From contig JAFGHD010000154.1 in the NCBI GenBank assembly GCA_016939365.1, forward strand, positions 1-46,109: DNA of 46,109 bases. The letters run 5' to 3'. The notes under the pieces are model-generated. The model was not told the DNA's origin, made no database searches, and saw nothing but the letters and a program-made list of their open reading frames with translations. Positions 1 to 8,391 of the stretch are shown piece by piece (the stretch's first letter is position 1; each line of letters begins with the position of its first letter). The position numbers were made by a program, and so were the translations under genes. Source of the stretch: Bacteroidales bacterium (GTDB lineage Bacteria > Bacteroidota > Bacteroidia > Bacteroidales > JAFGHD01).

Positions 1-82
1 CTGTCTGCCCTGTCTGCCCTGTCTGCCGACAGGCAGGCGACAGGCAGGCGACAGGCAGGCGACAGGCAGGCGACAGGCAGGC
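1..82. repeat. Short tandem repeats at the left edge
   Basis: Three copies of the 9-mer CTGTCTGCC (1-27) are followed without a break by five copies of the 11-mer GACAGGCAGGC (28-82) and a broken sixth (GACAAAAGG). The two blocks are partly complementary (CTGTC with GACAG, TGCC with GGCA), so the tract can fold on itself. The array starts at base 1 and may continue outside the window. A degenerate echo (CAGGCATGGTCAGGCAGGTC) lies near 163-182. No spacers of CRISPR length are present. Confidence 0.9.
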
Positions 83-275
83 GACAAAAGGGGTAAATCT
101 TGGGTTATGACGAGGATATGGAGCGATAATTTATGTCATGGGAAAAACGGTCAACGTTATTCAGGCATGGTCAGGCAGGTCAGACGTCAAAAGCCAAATG
201 GCAAATGTAAAAAATTCATAATCAATGATATATAAATATTTGACATCACACTTTTGACCTCTGACATCATACATC

Positions 276-307
276 AAAAAAAAACAGGCTCCCTCAGGTG
301 GGGAGCC
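276..307 (-). terminator. Rho-independent terminator on the minus strand
   Basis: GGCTCCC (287-293) pairs with GGGAGCC (301-307) around a 7-nt loop. The plus-strand A-tract at 276-284 becomes a run of Us after the hairpin when read on the minus strand. It would therefore stop a minus-strand transcript that comes from within or beyond hutU. No minus-strand gene is visible there, so its purpose is unclear; it may block antisense transcription. Confidence 0.6.
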
Positions 308-471
308 GTCGGGAGCCTTGCAGGGTAACCAACCAATTATGGAGCTTGTTGAGGATACATCTTCAAAAATACGAAAGCCACGGGGGGTATGTCAACGTAC
401 AGTCAGTCTGCGGCGGGTACGGGTCAGTTAACGGAAATGGCCCGGAGCCTGATGAAATGTTCAATAAATCG

Positions 472-479
472 TACTTTTG
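472..479 (+). promoter_or_regulatory. Promoter -7 element for hutU
   Basis: TACTTTTG matches the Bacteroidota consensus TAnnTTTG exactly and ends 25 nt before the ATG at 505. No good TTTG -33 element is seen at the usual distance. Its position supports 505 as the true start of hutU. Confidence 0.55.
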
Positions 480-504
480 GACAGACCGAACAAAGAACCA
501 CGAT

Positions 505-2514
505 ATGTCAGTTGAAGAATTCCGTAAAGAGGTGCTGGAGGGCATTCCCGGAGTGCTCCCGGAGCCTCTCCCTTACGATAACGGGGTGAACCATGCCCCG
601 AAACGGAAGGATATCCTGAACAGGGAAGAGAAGAAGCTGGCCCTCAGGAACGCGTTGCGTTATTTCCGGCCGGAGCATCATGCCGTCCTGGCCCCTGAGT
701 TTGCCCGTGAGCTGGAGGATCACGGCAGGATCTACATGTACCGGTTCCGGCCGCGCTACCATATCCATGCCCGGAGCATTGATGAGTTCCCGCACCGCTC
801 CCGGCATGCCGCCGCCATCATGCTGATGCTCAGCAACAATCTGGATGAGGCGGTGGCGCAGCATCCCCATGAGCTGATCACCTATGGAGGCAACGGCGCG
901 GTCTTTCAGAACTGGGCGCAGTACCGTCTCACCATGAAGTACCTGGCCACTTTGACCGACTGGCAGACCCTGGTATTGTATTCCGGTCACCCTCTCGGCC
1001 TGTTTCCTTCCCATCCCGATGCGCCCCGTGTGGTGGTGACCAACGGGATGGTCATCCCCAACTACTCCTCGCAGGATCACTGGGAACGGTTCAATGCCCT
1101 GGGTGTCTCGCAATACGGACAGATGACGGCGGGATCGTTCATGTACATCGGCCCGCAGGGTATCGTCCATGGCACCACCATCACCCTGATGAATGCCGGC
1201 AGGCTGACAGCCGGAGGCCAGGGCGATCTGGGCGGCCGCATCTTCGTCTCATCCGGGCTGGGAGGCATGTCGGGCGCACAGGCCAAAGCGGCTGTGATCG
1301 CCGGCGCCGTCGGCGTCATCGCCGAGATCAACCCCAGGGCGGCCGAAAAAAGACACAGCCAGGGTTGGGTGGATGAGGTGTATGACGACCTGGACCGCCT
1401 GCTGGAACGGATGATAAAGGCACAATGCAATAAGGAAGCCGTATCCCTGGCATTTCAGGGCAATGTGGTGGAGCTCTGGGAGAAGCTGGTAATAGAAGGT
1501 ATTCATGTGGATCTCGGCTCCGACCAGACCTCCCTGCACAACCCGTGGGCAGGGGGATATTACCCGGCCGGGCTCACCTTCGATGAGTCCAACCGGATGA
1601 TGTCGGCAGATCCTGACCGGTTCCGCGAAAAGGTCAGGGAGTCTTTAAGGAGACAGGTAGCCGCCATCAATGAGCTGACCGCCGGGGGAATGTATTTCTT
1701 CGACTACGGCAATGCCTTTCTGCTGGAATCGGGCCGTGCCGGGGCGGATATTTTCGATGAAAGGGGCGGGTTCCGTTACCCTTCCTATGTTCAGGACATC
1801 ATGGGCCCGATGTGCTTCGATTACGGCTTCGGCCCCTTCAGGTGGGTCTGTACCTCCTCCCGCCCGGAGGACCTGGAGGTCACCGACCGGATCGCGATGG
1901 AGACGCTGGAAGAGCTGGCGGCTGCATCACCCGCGGAGACCGCGCAGCAGATGAAAGACAACATACGCTGGATACGGGAGGCCCGGCAGAACAGGCTGGT
2001 GGTGGGCTCACAGGCGCGGATACTTTATGCCGACTGCGAGGGCAGGACCCGGATCGCCGCCGCCTTTAACAAGGCCATCCGCGAAGGACAGATTTCTGCC
2101 CCGGTCGTCCTCGGGCGCGACCACCACGATGTCTCCGGAACAGACTCGCCGTTCCGCGAAACATCCAACATTTACGACGGCTCACAATTCACTGCCGACA
2201 TGGCCGTTCAGAACGTCATCGGCGATGCCTTCCGCGGCGCCACCTGGGTGTCGCTGCACAACGGCGGCGGCGTGGGATGGGGAGAGGTGATCAACGGCGG
2301 CTTCGGCCTGGTGCTCGACGGATCAGAAGAGGCCGGCAGAAGGCTGAAAATGATGCTCTACTGGGATGTCAACAACGGCATCGCACGCAGGAGCTGGGCC
2401 CGGAACCCGGGCGCCCTCTTCGCCGTCAGACGCGCCATGGAAGCCGAACCGCTCCTGCAGGTAACCATACCCAACCTGGCTGACGACCATGTGATCGACG
2501 AACTCTTCAGGTGA
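505..2514 (+). CDS. hutU: Urocanate hydratase
   Basis: Converts urocanate to 4-imidazolone-5-propionate, the second step of histidine breakdown in the cytoplasm, using tightly bound NAD+. The 669-residue product carries the GSDQTS motif near residue 338, a glycine-rich NAD-binding stretch (GGRIFVSSGLGGMSGAQ), and GPMCFDYG with Cys437 at the place of the active-site cysteine. It is of the long type (about 670 residues) usual in Bacteroidota. I chose ATG 505 because the product then begins like family members (MSVEEFRKEV) and a -7 promoter box lies 25 nt upstream; the frame is open back to 298. No hutH, hutI or ftcD is in the window, so the pathway's other genes must lie elsewhere. The stop codon shares one base with the start of the next gene, so the two are co-transcribed. 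Confidence 0.95.
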   Translation: MSVEEFRKEVLEGIPGVLPEPLPYDNGVNHAPKRKDILNREEKKLALRNALRYFRPEHHAVLAPEFARELEDHGRIYMYRFRPRYHIHARSIDEFPHRSRHAAAIMLMLSNNLDEAVAQHPHELITYGGNGAVFQNWAQYRLTMKYLATLTDWQTLVLYSGHPLGLFPSHPDAPRVVVTNGMVIPNYSSQDHWERFNALGVSQYGQMTAGSFMYIGPQGIVHGTTITLMNAGRLTAGGQGDLGGRIFVSSGLGGMSGAQAKAAVIAGAVGVIAEINPRAAEKRHSQGWVDEVYDDLDRLLERMIKAQCNKEAVSLAFQGNVVELWEKLVIEGIHVDLGSDQTSLHNPWAGGYYPAGLTFDESNRMMSADPDRFREKVRESLRRQVAAINELTAGGMYFFDYGNAFLLESGRAGADIFDERGGFRYPSYVQDIMGPMCFDYGFGPFRWVCTSSRPEDLEVTDRIAMETLEELAAASPAETAQQMKDNIRWIREARQNRLVVGSQARILYADCEGRTRIAAAFNKAIREGQISAPVVLGRDHHDVSGTDSPFRETSNIYDGSQFTADMAVQNVIGDAFRGATWVSLHNGGGVGWGEVINGGFGLVLDGSEEAGRRLKMMLYWDVNNGIARRSWARNPGALFAVRRAMEAEPLLQVTIPNLADDHVIDELFR

Positions 2515-3167
2515 TGTACACCCTCATCCTTGCCCTGGCTCCGGTTCTGATCATCCTCTTCTATATCTATTTCAGGGACAAGTACGAAAAGGAGCCGCTC
2601 GGGCTGCTGCTCCGGGCCTTGCTGACAGGAGCATTCATCACCCTGCCTATCATCCTGACCGAACAGTGGCTGCATACCCGCGGCAACCACCACCAGGGCT
2701 ACATGGCCGCAGCCTACCAGGCCTTCATCATCGCCGCACTCACGGAAGAGACCTTTAAGTTCGCCGGACTGTTCCTGCTGGTGTGGCGACACAGGGCCTT
2801 CAATGAGAAGTTCGACGGCATCGTCTACGGAGTGTTCGTCTCCCTCGGTTTTGCCGCTGTGGAGAACATCCTGTACGTCTATGAATTCGGTCACGAGGTG
2901 GCTTATTCCAGGGCGCTGACCGCAGTGCCGGCACATGCCGTCTTCGGTATTGTGATGGGATATTACCTGTCAATGGCCCGGTTCAGTAAAAAGATGCGCT
3001 TCTATTTCCTTCTCCAGGCCCTGCTGATCCCCATCCTGCTGCACGGCATCTACGACTTCATCCTCATGACGGAACACCAGTGGTTGCTCCTCGTGTTCAT
3101 TCCCTACCTCATCTACCTCTGGAGGACGGGGTTCCGGAGGATGCGGGAACTGTCGGTCAATCAGTAA
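2514..3167 (+). CDS. prsW: PrsW family intramembrane metalloprotease
   Basis: A polytopic membrane protein of 217 residues with the hallmarks of the PrsW/CPBP-like family: a double glutamate (TEET, Glu78-Glu79), FAAVEN (Glu117), a helix-borne histidine (His141 in PAHAVFG) and HGIYD (His177). In Bacillus, PrsW cleaves the anti-sigma factor RsiW at the membrane; the substrate here is unknown. About six to seven hydrophobic segments are visible. The start ATG overlaps the hutU stop by one base; a GTG codon at 2511 is an alternative. Linkage to hutU probably reflects shared transcription rather than a role in histidine catabolism. No anti-sigma factor gene is near. Confidence 0.85.
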   Translation: MYTLILALAPVLIILFYIYFRDKYEKEPLGLLLRALLTGAFITLPIILTEQWLHTRGNHHQGYMAAAYQAFIIAALTEETFKFAGLFLLVWRHRAFNEKFDGIVYGVFVSLGFAAVENILYVYEFGHEVAYSRALTAVPAHAVFGIVMGYYLSMARFSKKMRFYFLLQALLIPILLHGIYDFILMTEHQWLLLVFIPYLIYLWRTGFRRMRELSVNQ

Positions 3168-3322
3168 GCAATGGTCCTTGTACGGTAGTATATCAGGAAA
3201 TTACAATCTCTGGATTTTTTCCGTATTAATCGGACATCCCGGGCTGACCTCAGGAGTTCCAGGCATGTCAAAGAATTTAACGAAACGGATACCAATTCCC
3301 TTCAAAGGAGACAAAATCTCAT

Positions 3323-3330
3323 TAATTTTG
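3323..3330 (+). promoter_or_regulatory. Promoter -7 element for the leuCD-like gene
   Basis: TAATTTTG is an exact TAnnTTTG match ending 24 nt before the ATG at 3355. The -33 element is weak (TTCA at 3301-3304). It argues against the longer open frame that begins at 3178. Confidence 0.5.
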
Positions 3331-3354
3331 ACCCGTAAACAAAAGCGAACCATC

Positions 3355-5157
3355 ATGAACCTGATTGAAAAGATCATCGCCTCCCATTCGAAGCATCCGG
3401 TGGTAAAGCCGGGCGACATCGTGGATATTCATCTGGACGTGAGGGCCGCCCGTGACTTCGGCGGGGCCAACGTCGTGAAGAACATCGTGGACAACGGCCT
3501 GGAGATCGATGATCCCTCCCGCACCTTCTTCACCTTCGACTGCAACCCGACGGGATCGGACCAGAAATATGCGGTGAACCAGCACATCTGCCGGCTCTTT
3601 GCGCGTAAAAACGGCATCCGGGTATACGACATCGACAAGGGCATCGGTACCCATATCCTGATCCACGAGGGGCTGGCCCATTCCGGCTCCACGGCGGTCA
3701 CCACCGATTCGCATGCCAACATCCTGGGTGCGGTGGGGGCCTTCGGTCAGGGCATGGGCGACCAGGACATCGCCGCCGCCTGGAGCAAGGGCAAGGTGTG
3801 GTTCAAGGTGCCGCCGTCGGTAAGGATCAACCTGAACGGCAAAAGGCCGGAAGGGCTGACGGCCAAAGACATCGTGCTGAACCTGCTCGACCGCTTCGGG
3901 GCCAACTCCCTGCTCGGTTATTCAGTGGAGATATATGGCGAGGAGGTGGAGCGGCTGACCCTCGACGAACGCATCACCATCGCCTCCATGGGTACGGAGA
4001 TGGGGGCCATCACCCTGCTGTTCACCCCCAGCCCGGAGATACTGGCTTACAGCTCCGCCAGAGCGGGCAAGGAGATCGCCCTGGTGGCGGCCAATCCGGA
4101 CGCTGAATATGAAAATAGCTTTGATCTCGATATCTCTTCCTTCAGGCAACGTATCTCCCGTCCGGGCAAGCCGCACGACACCGTGCCGGTGGATGAGGTC
4201 CGCAGGACCAAGATCGACTCAGCCTTCATCGGCAGCTGTACCAACGGTCGCATCGCGGACATGCGTGCCACGGCAGCAGTTCTGAAAGGCCGGAAGGTGG
4301 CTCCGGGTGTGGTGCTCAAGATCGTCCCCTCCACCGACGAGGTCTGGAACCAGATGCACCGTGAAGGATTGCTCGACATCTTCAAGCAGGCGGGAGCTCT
4401 GGTGTCCAATGCCGGCTGCGCCGGATGTGCCGCCGGTCAGGTGGGGCAGAACGGCCCGGGAGAGGTCACCGTCAGCACCGGAAACCGCAACTTCCCCGGA
4501 AAACAGGGAAAGGGCGATGTCTACCTGGGCTCCCCTGAGATGGTCGCCGCCTCGGCCGTGTCCGGGTATATCACCACACCGGACCAGATACCTGCCGAAC
4601 CGGCCGTGTTCTCCATGCAAGAGAAGATGCAACGGATGGAAAAGGCAGCAAGGGAAAAGCCCGTGACATCCAAACCCACCGAGGTGGAGGGGCGTGCCTG
4701 GTTCATTCAACGGGATAACATCGACACCGACATGATCTTCCACAACCGCTACCTGGCCATCACGGATATCAGCCAGATGGGGCAGTACACCTTCGACAAC
4801 CTGCAGGGATACGAGGATTTCGCAAAGAAGGCACAGCCTGGCGACATCGTGGTGGTGCGGAAGAATTTCGGCAGCGGCAGCTCCCGTCAGCAGGCGGTCG
4901 ACTGCTTCAAGGCCCTCGGCATTCAGGCCTTGCTGGCCGAGTCGTTCGGCGCCATTTATGAACGTAATGCCATCAACGCCGCCTTCCCGATCATGACCTG
5001 CCCTTCATGGGAGGCTCTCGAGCTCAAAAACGGCGATAAGATCCGGGTCAGCTTCGAAACGGGGCTGATCACCAACCTCGCCAACGGCAAGTCGGTACAG
5101 GGAGAGAAATTCTCTGAGGTCCAGATGGAGATATATCAGAACGGCGGGCTGTTCTGA
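3355..5157 (+). CDS. Fused large/small subunit aconitase-family hydro-lyase (LeuC-LeuD-like)
   Basis: A single 600-residue chain joins the parts that in most bacteria are separate: a large [4Fe-4S] domain (about 1-420) and a swivel domain (about 440-600). Cluster ligands are Cys295 (GSCTNGR), Cys355 and Cys358 (CAGC). The swivel domain has GSGSSRQQAVD, the counterpart of the LeuD/aconitase GSGSSRE-type substrate loop. The family isomerises hydroxy-acids: isopropylmalate (leucine), homoaconitate, citramalate-derived or dimethylmalate substrates. Which one cannot be told from sequence alone, and no leuA, leuB or homocitrate gene is adjacent. ATG 3355 is chosen over upstream in-frame starts because family homology begins there and a -7 box lies just before it. 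The gene stands alone and converges on the next. Confidence 0.85.
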   Translation: MNLIEKIIASHSKHPVVKPGDIVDIHLDVRAARDFGGANVVKNIVDNGLEIDDPSRTFFTFDCNPTGSDQKYAVNQHICRLFARKNGIRVYDIDKGIGTHILIHEGLAHSGSTAVTTDSHANILGAVGAFGQGMGDQDIAAAWSKGKVWFKVPPSVRINLNGKRPEGLTAKDIVLNLLDRFGANSLLGYSVEIYGEEVERLTLDERITIASMGTEMGAITLLFTPSPEILAYSSARAGKEIALVAANPDAEYENSFDLDISSFRQRISRPGKPHDTVPVDEVRRTKIDSAFIGSCTNGRIADMRATAAVLKGRKVAPGVVLKIVPSTDEVWNQMHREGLLDIFKQAGALVSNAGCAGCAAGQVGQNGPGEVTVSTGNRNFPGKQGKGDVYLGSPEMVAASAVSGYITTPDQIPAEPAVFSMQEKMQRMEKAAREKPVTSKPTEVEGRAWFIQRDNIDTDMIFHNRYLAITDISQMGQYTFDNLQGYEDFAKKAQPGDIVVVRKNFGSGSSRQQAVDCFKALGIQALLAESFGAIYERNAINAAFPIMTCPSWEALELKNGDKIRVSFETGLITNLANGKSVQGEKFSEVQMEIYQNGGLF

Positions 5158-5201
5158 CACATTGGCCTCAACTACATGCGGGGACAATAGGGGGATAAGT
5201 T

Positions 5202-5216
5202 CCGGACCTTGTCCGG
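5202..5216. terminator. Hairpin between convergent genes
   Basis: CCGGAC (5202-5207) pairs perfectly with GTCCGG (5211-5216) over a 3-nt loop, in the 145-nt gap between two convergent genes. There is no T-run on either side, so it is a weak terminator candidate only. Confidence 0.3.
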
Positions 5217-5302
5217 GCAATCACTCCGGCAGCATGCAGGATGGGGATCGGGCAGGGATATCGTTGATGCATGCTGGCCGCACCATAAAACCGGGACAGC
5301 GG

Positions 5303-6238
5303 TCAGAAGAACAACCAGTGGAACAATATCCCCTGCTCCGCATTGTATTCCAGGGCCGGGAAGGGTACCTTCAGGAAGCTGAATCCATGCAGCAGGAAGC
5401 TGAGCACCTGCGACCGGGTGCGGATACGGGTCAGATCCACATCCAGCGAAAGGTAATATTGACGGTATCTGGTATATCCGGGCAACATGACACCGTTATA
5501 TTCCTGAGGATTGGTGTGTGCCCCGAGCATCCCTGATGCTCCACAGCCGAAGGCCACGTTCAGCCACCGGGGGATACGGGCCTGTTCCGGAAGGAACGAT
5601 CTGATATTGCCCGACAACCAGTATGTCTGTCCATTGTAATCCTTGAGCATCCGTTCCGCGAAGCTGGCGCCCAGCTGGTCGGGGCGGTACTGCGCAAATT
5701 CAGTGGGGTTGTATGACCACTTCATCAGGAGGCGTTGTTCGTCCCATCCCAGCTGCTGTCCGATGAAAAGTGCTGTTCCCGCGGCATTGGAGATGAAATC
5801 CCCGGCCGAGGCGCCCCATTGTGCCGAGAAGCCGTCAAGGGCCTCGATGGTGGTCAGGTAAACGAACCCCAGTGATCCGCCCAGCCAGATGGCAGGCTTC
5901 CGCTTCACCCCGGCCCACCGGTAAAACTCATAACCGAACCTTCCGATATACGCTGCCGTGGTGGCATGCCCGAGCTTGTCCACCTGCATCCATTCGTCCC
6001 AGTCGTTGATCCAGTGGAAGGATGATTGCGGGTAGTCGCTGTACCAGGCCTGGTACAGTGCAGTCATCGATCCGGCGTACAAAGCCCCTTCCGTGACCAG
6101 CATCAAGGTCAGCCTCTTCCGGTTGAGCGTATCCGGATAGCTGTCCCTGAACAAAGGCTCCGGTTGACCCGGTGATTGAAGGAATATCATGGCTGTCAGA
6201 AAGGCCATCAGGTTGCGGTGGGTCAGCAGAAGTCTCAC
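5303..6238 (-). CDS. DUF2279 family envelope protein
   Basis: A 311-residue protein with a hydrophobic N-terminus (about residues 5-25) that could be a signal peptide. The family is recognised from the conserved block around residues 83-150 (DWDEWMQVDKLGHATTAAYIGR, then EALDGFSAQWGASAGDFISN), typical of DUF2279/YfiM-like proteins. These are predicted envelope proteins of unknown biochemical role; the Asp/His-containing segment recalls small membrane-embedded families but no activity is established. The rest of the chain is rich in Tyr/Trp. It lies 49 nt downstream of mltG on the same strand and may be the last gene of that operon. Confidence 0.7.
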   Translation of the reverse strand: MRLLLTHRNLMAFLTAMIFLQSPGQPEPLFRDSYPDTLNRKRLTLMLVTEGALYAGSMTALYQAWYSDYPQSSFHWINDWDEWMQVDKLGHATTAAYIGRFGYEFYRWAGVKRKPAIWLGGSLGFVYLTTIEALDGFSAQWGASAGDFISNAAGTALFIGQQLGWDEQRLLMKWSYNPTEFAQYRPDQLGASFAERMLKDYNGQTYWLSGNIRSFLPEQARIPRWLNVAFGCGASGMLGAHTNPQEYNGVMLPGYTRYRQYYLSLDVDLTRIRTRSQVLSFLLHGFSFLKVPFPALEYNAEQGILFHWLFF

Positions 6239-6287
6239 AGGGATGTATTTGTCGGCTCAAAAATAGCAATTTGGAACGTGGCCGGTG

Positions 6288-7379
6288 TCACTTGCGGATG
6301 TTCAGGCGGTCCAGCGCCTGCTGGTAACGTCGGGCATTGCGGTTGTGCTCGCCCAGGGTGCGGGCGAAGTCGTGGTAACCTGAGAAATCATCCCGGGCAC
6401 AGAAGAAGAAGTAATCATGCTGGTCGGCGTGGAGCACCGCATCGATTGCGGCAACGGAGGGAATGCAGACCGGTCCCGGGGGAAGCCCCCTGTGAATGTA
6501 TGTGTTGTAAGGCGACTCGATCTTTTTATGCAGGTTGAGCACGCGATGGATGGAGAAGTCCCCCCAGGCGAAAACGACCGTCGGATCGGCCTGCAGCAGC
6601 CATCCGGAGCGCATGCGGTTCAGGTAGACCCCGGCAATGGCAGGCATCTCGTCCACGCGGTTGGTCTCCTTTTCCACGATAGAGGCGAGGATAGCGGCCT
6701 CTGCCGGTGCGAGACCTATGCCGGCAGCCAGGGCGCGCCGCTCAGCATTCCAGAATGCCTTGTGCTCGCGTGCCATCCGGCTGATGAACCCCAGGGCGTC
6801 CGTCGTCCAGTATACCTCATAGGTGTTCGGGATGAACAGGGTGAGTATGTTTTCCGTATTCAGCCCAAGGCTGTCCGCCAGGGCAGCGTCATTGAGAAGA
6901 CTGACAATGGACAGGGAGTCGGCTTCGATCTGCCGGGAAATGCGCTGCGCAAACTCGTTCCGTGTCCTGATGTTATTGAACACAAGCATGACGGGAGTCT
7001 GCTCCCCGGAACGCAACATGTTGATCAGCTCATTGCTGCTCATGCCCGTGGTGATCTCATACCGTCCGGGATGAATATGCCTGGGAAGGTTTTTCCGTTC
7101 AGCCAGCCACTCGAACCGTTTCCTGTGAAGCACCATTCCCTGGCTGTACAACAGGTTTTTCAGATCACTGAAGTCCGATCCCGTGGGAACATGGAGCCAG
7201 GTGCTCCCGCCCCCGCTGACCCACGTGTTGGGCCCGTAAACGATGCGATGCAGGTATAGTCCGGCCACAAAGGCCACGGCAATAATCAGCATGAACGACA
7301 ACAGGAAAAAACGGCGCATCACATTCCGCCTGGACTTTCTCCTGCTCCCGGATCCGTATTTGCTGTGGTAGTATTCCAT
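6288..7379 (-). CDS. mltG: Endolytic murein transglycosylase MltG
   Basis: Membrane-anchored lytic transglycosylase that cuts nascent glycan strands in the periplasm and so limits their length. The 363-residue chain has a short basic N-terminus, one membrane segment (about 23-45), a LysM-like region and the YceG catalytic domain. The VEKET motif (Glu236/Glu238) contains the catalytic glutamate, followed by LNRMRSGWLLQADPTVVFAWGD, highly typical of the family. A second ATG at residue 21 is possible but leaves fewer positive residues before the anchor. It starts 6 nt after the preceding GNAT gene, in an operon headed by dapF, which supplies meso-diaminopimelate for the same polymer. Confidence 0.93.
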   Translation of the reverse strand: MEYYHSKYGSGSRRKSRRNVMRRFFLLSFMLIIAVAFVAGLYLHRIVYGPNTWVSGGGSTWLHVPTGSDFSDLKNLLYSQGMVLHRKRFEWLAERKNLPRHIHPGRYEITTGMSSNELINMLRSGEQTPVMLVFNNIRTRNEFAQRISRQIEADSLSIVSLLNDAALADSLGLNTENILTLFIPNTYEVYWTTDALGFISRMAREHKAFWNAERRALAAGIGLAPAEAAILASIVEKETNRVDEMPAIAGVYLNRMRSGWLLQADPTVVFAWGDFSIHRVLNLHKKIESPYNTYIHRGLPPGPVCIPSVAAIDAVLHADQHDYFFFCARDDFSGYHDFARTLGEHNRNARRYQQALDRLNIRK

Positions 7380-7385
7380 GACCTG

Positions 7386-7964
7386 TCAATGCAGGGTTTT
7401 ATTGAATGATCCGGATGGGTCTGCTGCCAGTCTCTGCAGGAGATATACATCTTTCCTGCCGTCCGGTGTACGGATCCACTCACGCAGGACGCCGGCCTTC
7501 CTGAAGCCATTCCTGAGGAAAAGCCTCAGGCTGGAGGTATTTCCCTCCGGGATGTGACAGTAAACCTGATTCAGGGTCAGTGCATCGAAACAATAGTTCA
7601 GTATGACCTTCAGGGCTTCGGATGCAATTCCTTTCCCCCGGTCTTCATTCCTCACCAGGATACCGATTCCGGCGCGCATATGTACCGGATCAAAATCGAA
7701 CAGGTCGATGCAGCCCGATGTGACATACTTTTGTCCCCGCTGTTTCCGGTCGATCATGAGCCTGAGCTGGCGGTTGGTATAGATATCCTGGTGGGCATTC
7801 ACAAGGTATTGCTCCAGTGTGAAACGGGATACCGGAGCCAGACCCGTTCCCAGGTGCCAGACTGACGGATCATTCTCCCACCGGTAGATGATCTCCGTAT
7901 CCTCGGGTTCCATAGCCCGCAGTCTGACCTTCCGGCCCCGCAGCAGCGACCACTCATTCTTCAT
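7386..7964 (-). CDS. GNAT family N-acetyltransferase (RimJ/RimL-like)
   Basis: A 192-residue acetyl-CoA-dependent acyltransferase of the RimJ/RimL/SpeG-like type. The N-terminal part (LRAMEPEDTEIIYRWENDP) and the acetyl-CoA loop region (RNEDRGKGIASEALKVILNY) are clear, as is the NTSSLRLFLRNGFRKAG C-terminal block. The substrate is unknown. AGGAG lies 9 nt upstream of the ATG at 7964 and only 3 nt from the ATG at 7970, so I favour 7964; an in-frame codon as far up as 8009 exists. It overlaps the upstream GNAT gene by about 11 nt, indicating translational coupling. The setting between dapF and mltG hints at an envelope or translation-related target, which is inference. Confidence 0.85.
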   Translation of the reverse strand: MKNEWSLLRGRKVRLRAMEPEDTEIIYRWENDPSVWHLGTGLAPVSRFTLEQYLVNAHQDIYTNRQLRLMIDRKQRGQKYVTSGCIDLFDFDPVHMRAGIGILVRNEDRGKGIASEALKVILNYCFDALTLNQVYCHIPEGNTSSLRLFLRNGFRKAGVLREWIRTPDGRKDVYLLQRLAADPSGSFNKTLH

Positions 7965-8391
7965 CTGCATCCGCTCCTGCTTCCCTGATGATGTAGACGT
8001 CATAATCACCGAGTCTTTTGAATCCCCCCCGGGTATAGATGTTTATTGCCCGGGCATTGGTGCGGTGCACCTCCAGTTTGATCTGCATACCCTTCCGGCG
8101 CGCGAACCGGAGCGATCCCTCCAGCAGGAACTCCGAATACCCCATTCCCTGCCTGTCCGGACGGATACCGAAGTGGTGCAGGTAGATCCTGCGTCCGTTG
8201 CAGGTCAGCCAGGAGGTGCCTATGACCTCATGTGTGACTTCATCCTCCATGATGAGCAACTTGCCTCCCGCCCTGATGGTCCTGCGGATCACACGCTCAT
8301 CATCCCCCCGTTCCGGCCCGCCCATGCCGGTGGCTTCCCAAAGGGCGAGGACCTGCCCATAGTCCTCATTCCGGTAATCACGGATGATCAT
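7954..8391 (-). CDS. GNAT family N-acetyltransferase (RimI-like)
   Basis: A compact 145-residue single-domain acetyltransferase. The start IIRDYRNEDYGQVLALWEA, the acetyl-CoA binding loop RPDRQGMGYSEFLLEG (about 88-103) and the NARAINIYTRGGFKRLGDYDVY ending are standard for RimI-like GNATs. It is not closely similar to the neighbouring GNAT, so the pair is not a recent duplication. Its ATG overlaps the dapF stop by 4 nt (ATGA), so it is the second gene of the dapF operon. Substrate unknown. Confidence 0.85.
   Translation of the reverse strand: MIIRDYRNEDYGQVLALWEATGMGGPERGDDERVIRRTIRAGGKLLIMEDEVTHEVIGTSWLTCNGRRIYLHHFGIRPDRQGMGYSEFLLEGSLRFARRKGMQIKLEVHRTNARAINIYTRGGFKRLGDYDVYIIREAGADADEE

Larger units (their letters stand above)
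83..504. other. Gene-free leader upstream of hutU
   Basis: No convincing gene is seen here. An open frame in the hutU phase continues upstream to 298, but its product there does not resemble urocanase and a promoter -7 element sits at 472-479, so I treat it as non-coding. The stretch is AT-rich around 200-285 with short degenerate repeats (TGACATCA-like words at 241-275) and ends in a hairpin preceded by an A-tract (276-307). Confidence 0.6.

Noticed and set aside
1-82. CRISPR-like array at the left edge
   Set aside because: Units are 9-11 nt with no variable spacers, and no cas gene is in the window.
298-504. N-terminal extension of urocanase
   Set aside because: Its product is unlike urocanases, it overlaps a minus-strand terminator, and a promoter -7 box lies inside it.
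508-1170. Minus-strand open frame of 220 codons opposite hutU
   Set aside because: It is the shadow of a strongly conserved gene; its product shows no family features.
6417-7259. Plus-strand open frame opposite mltG
   Set aside because: Mirror of mltG codons; low-complexity product with no recognisable domain.
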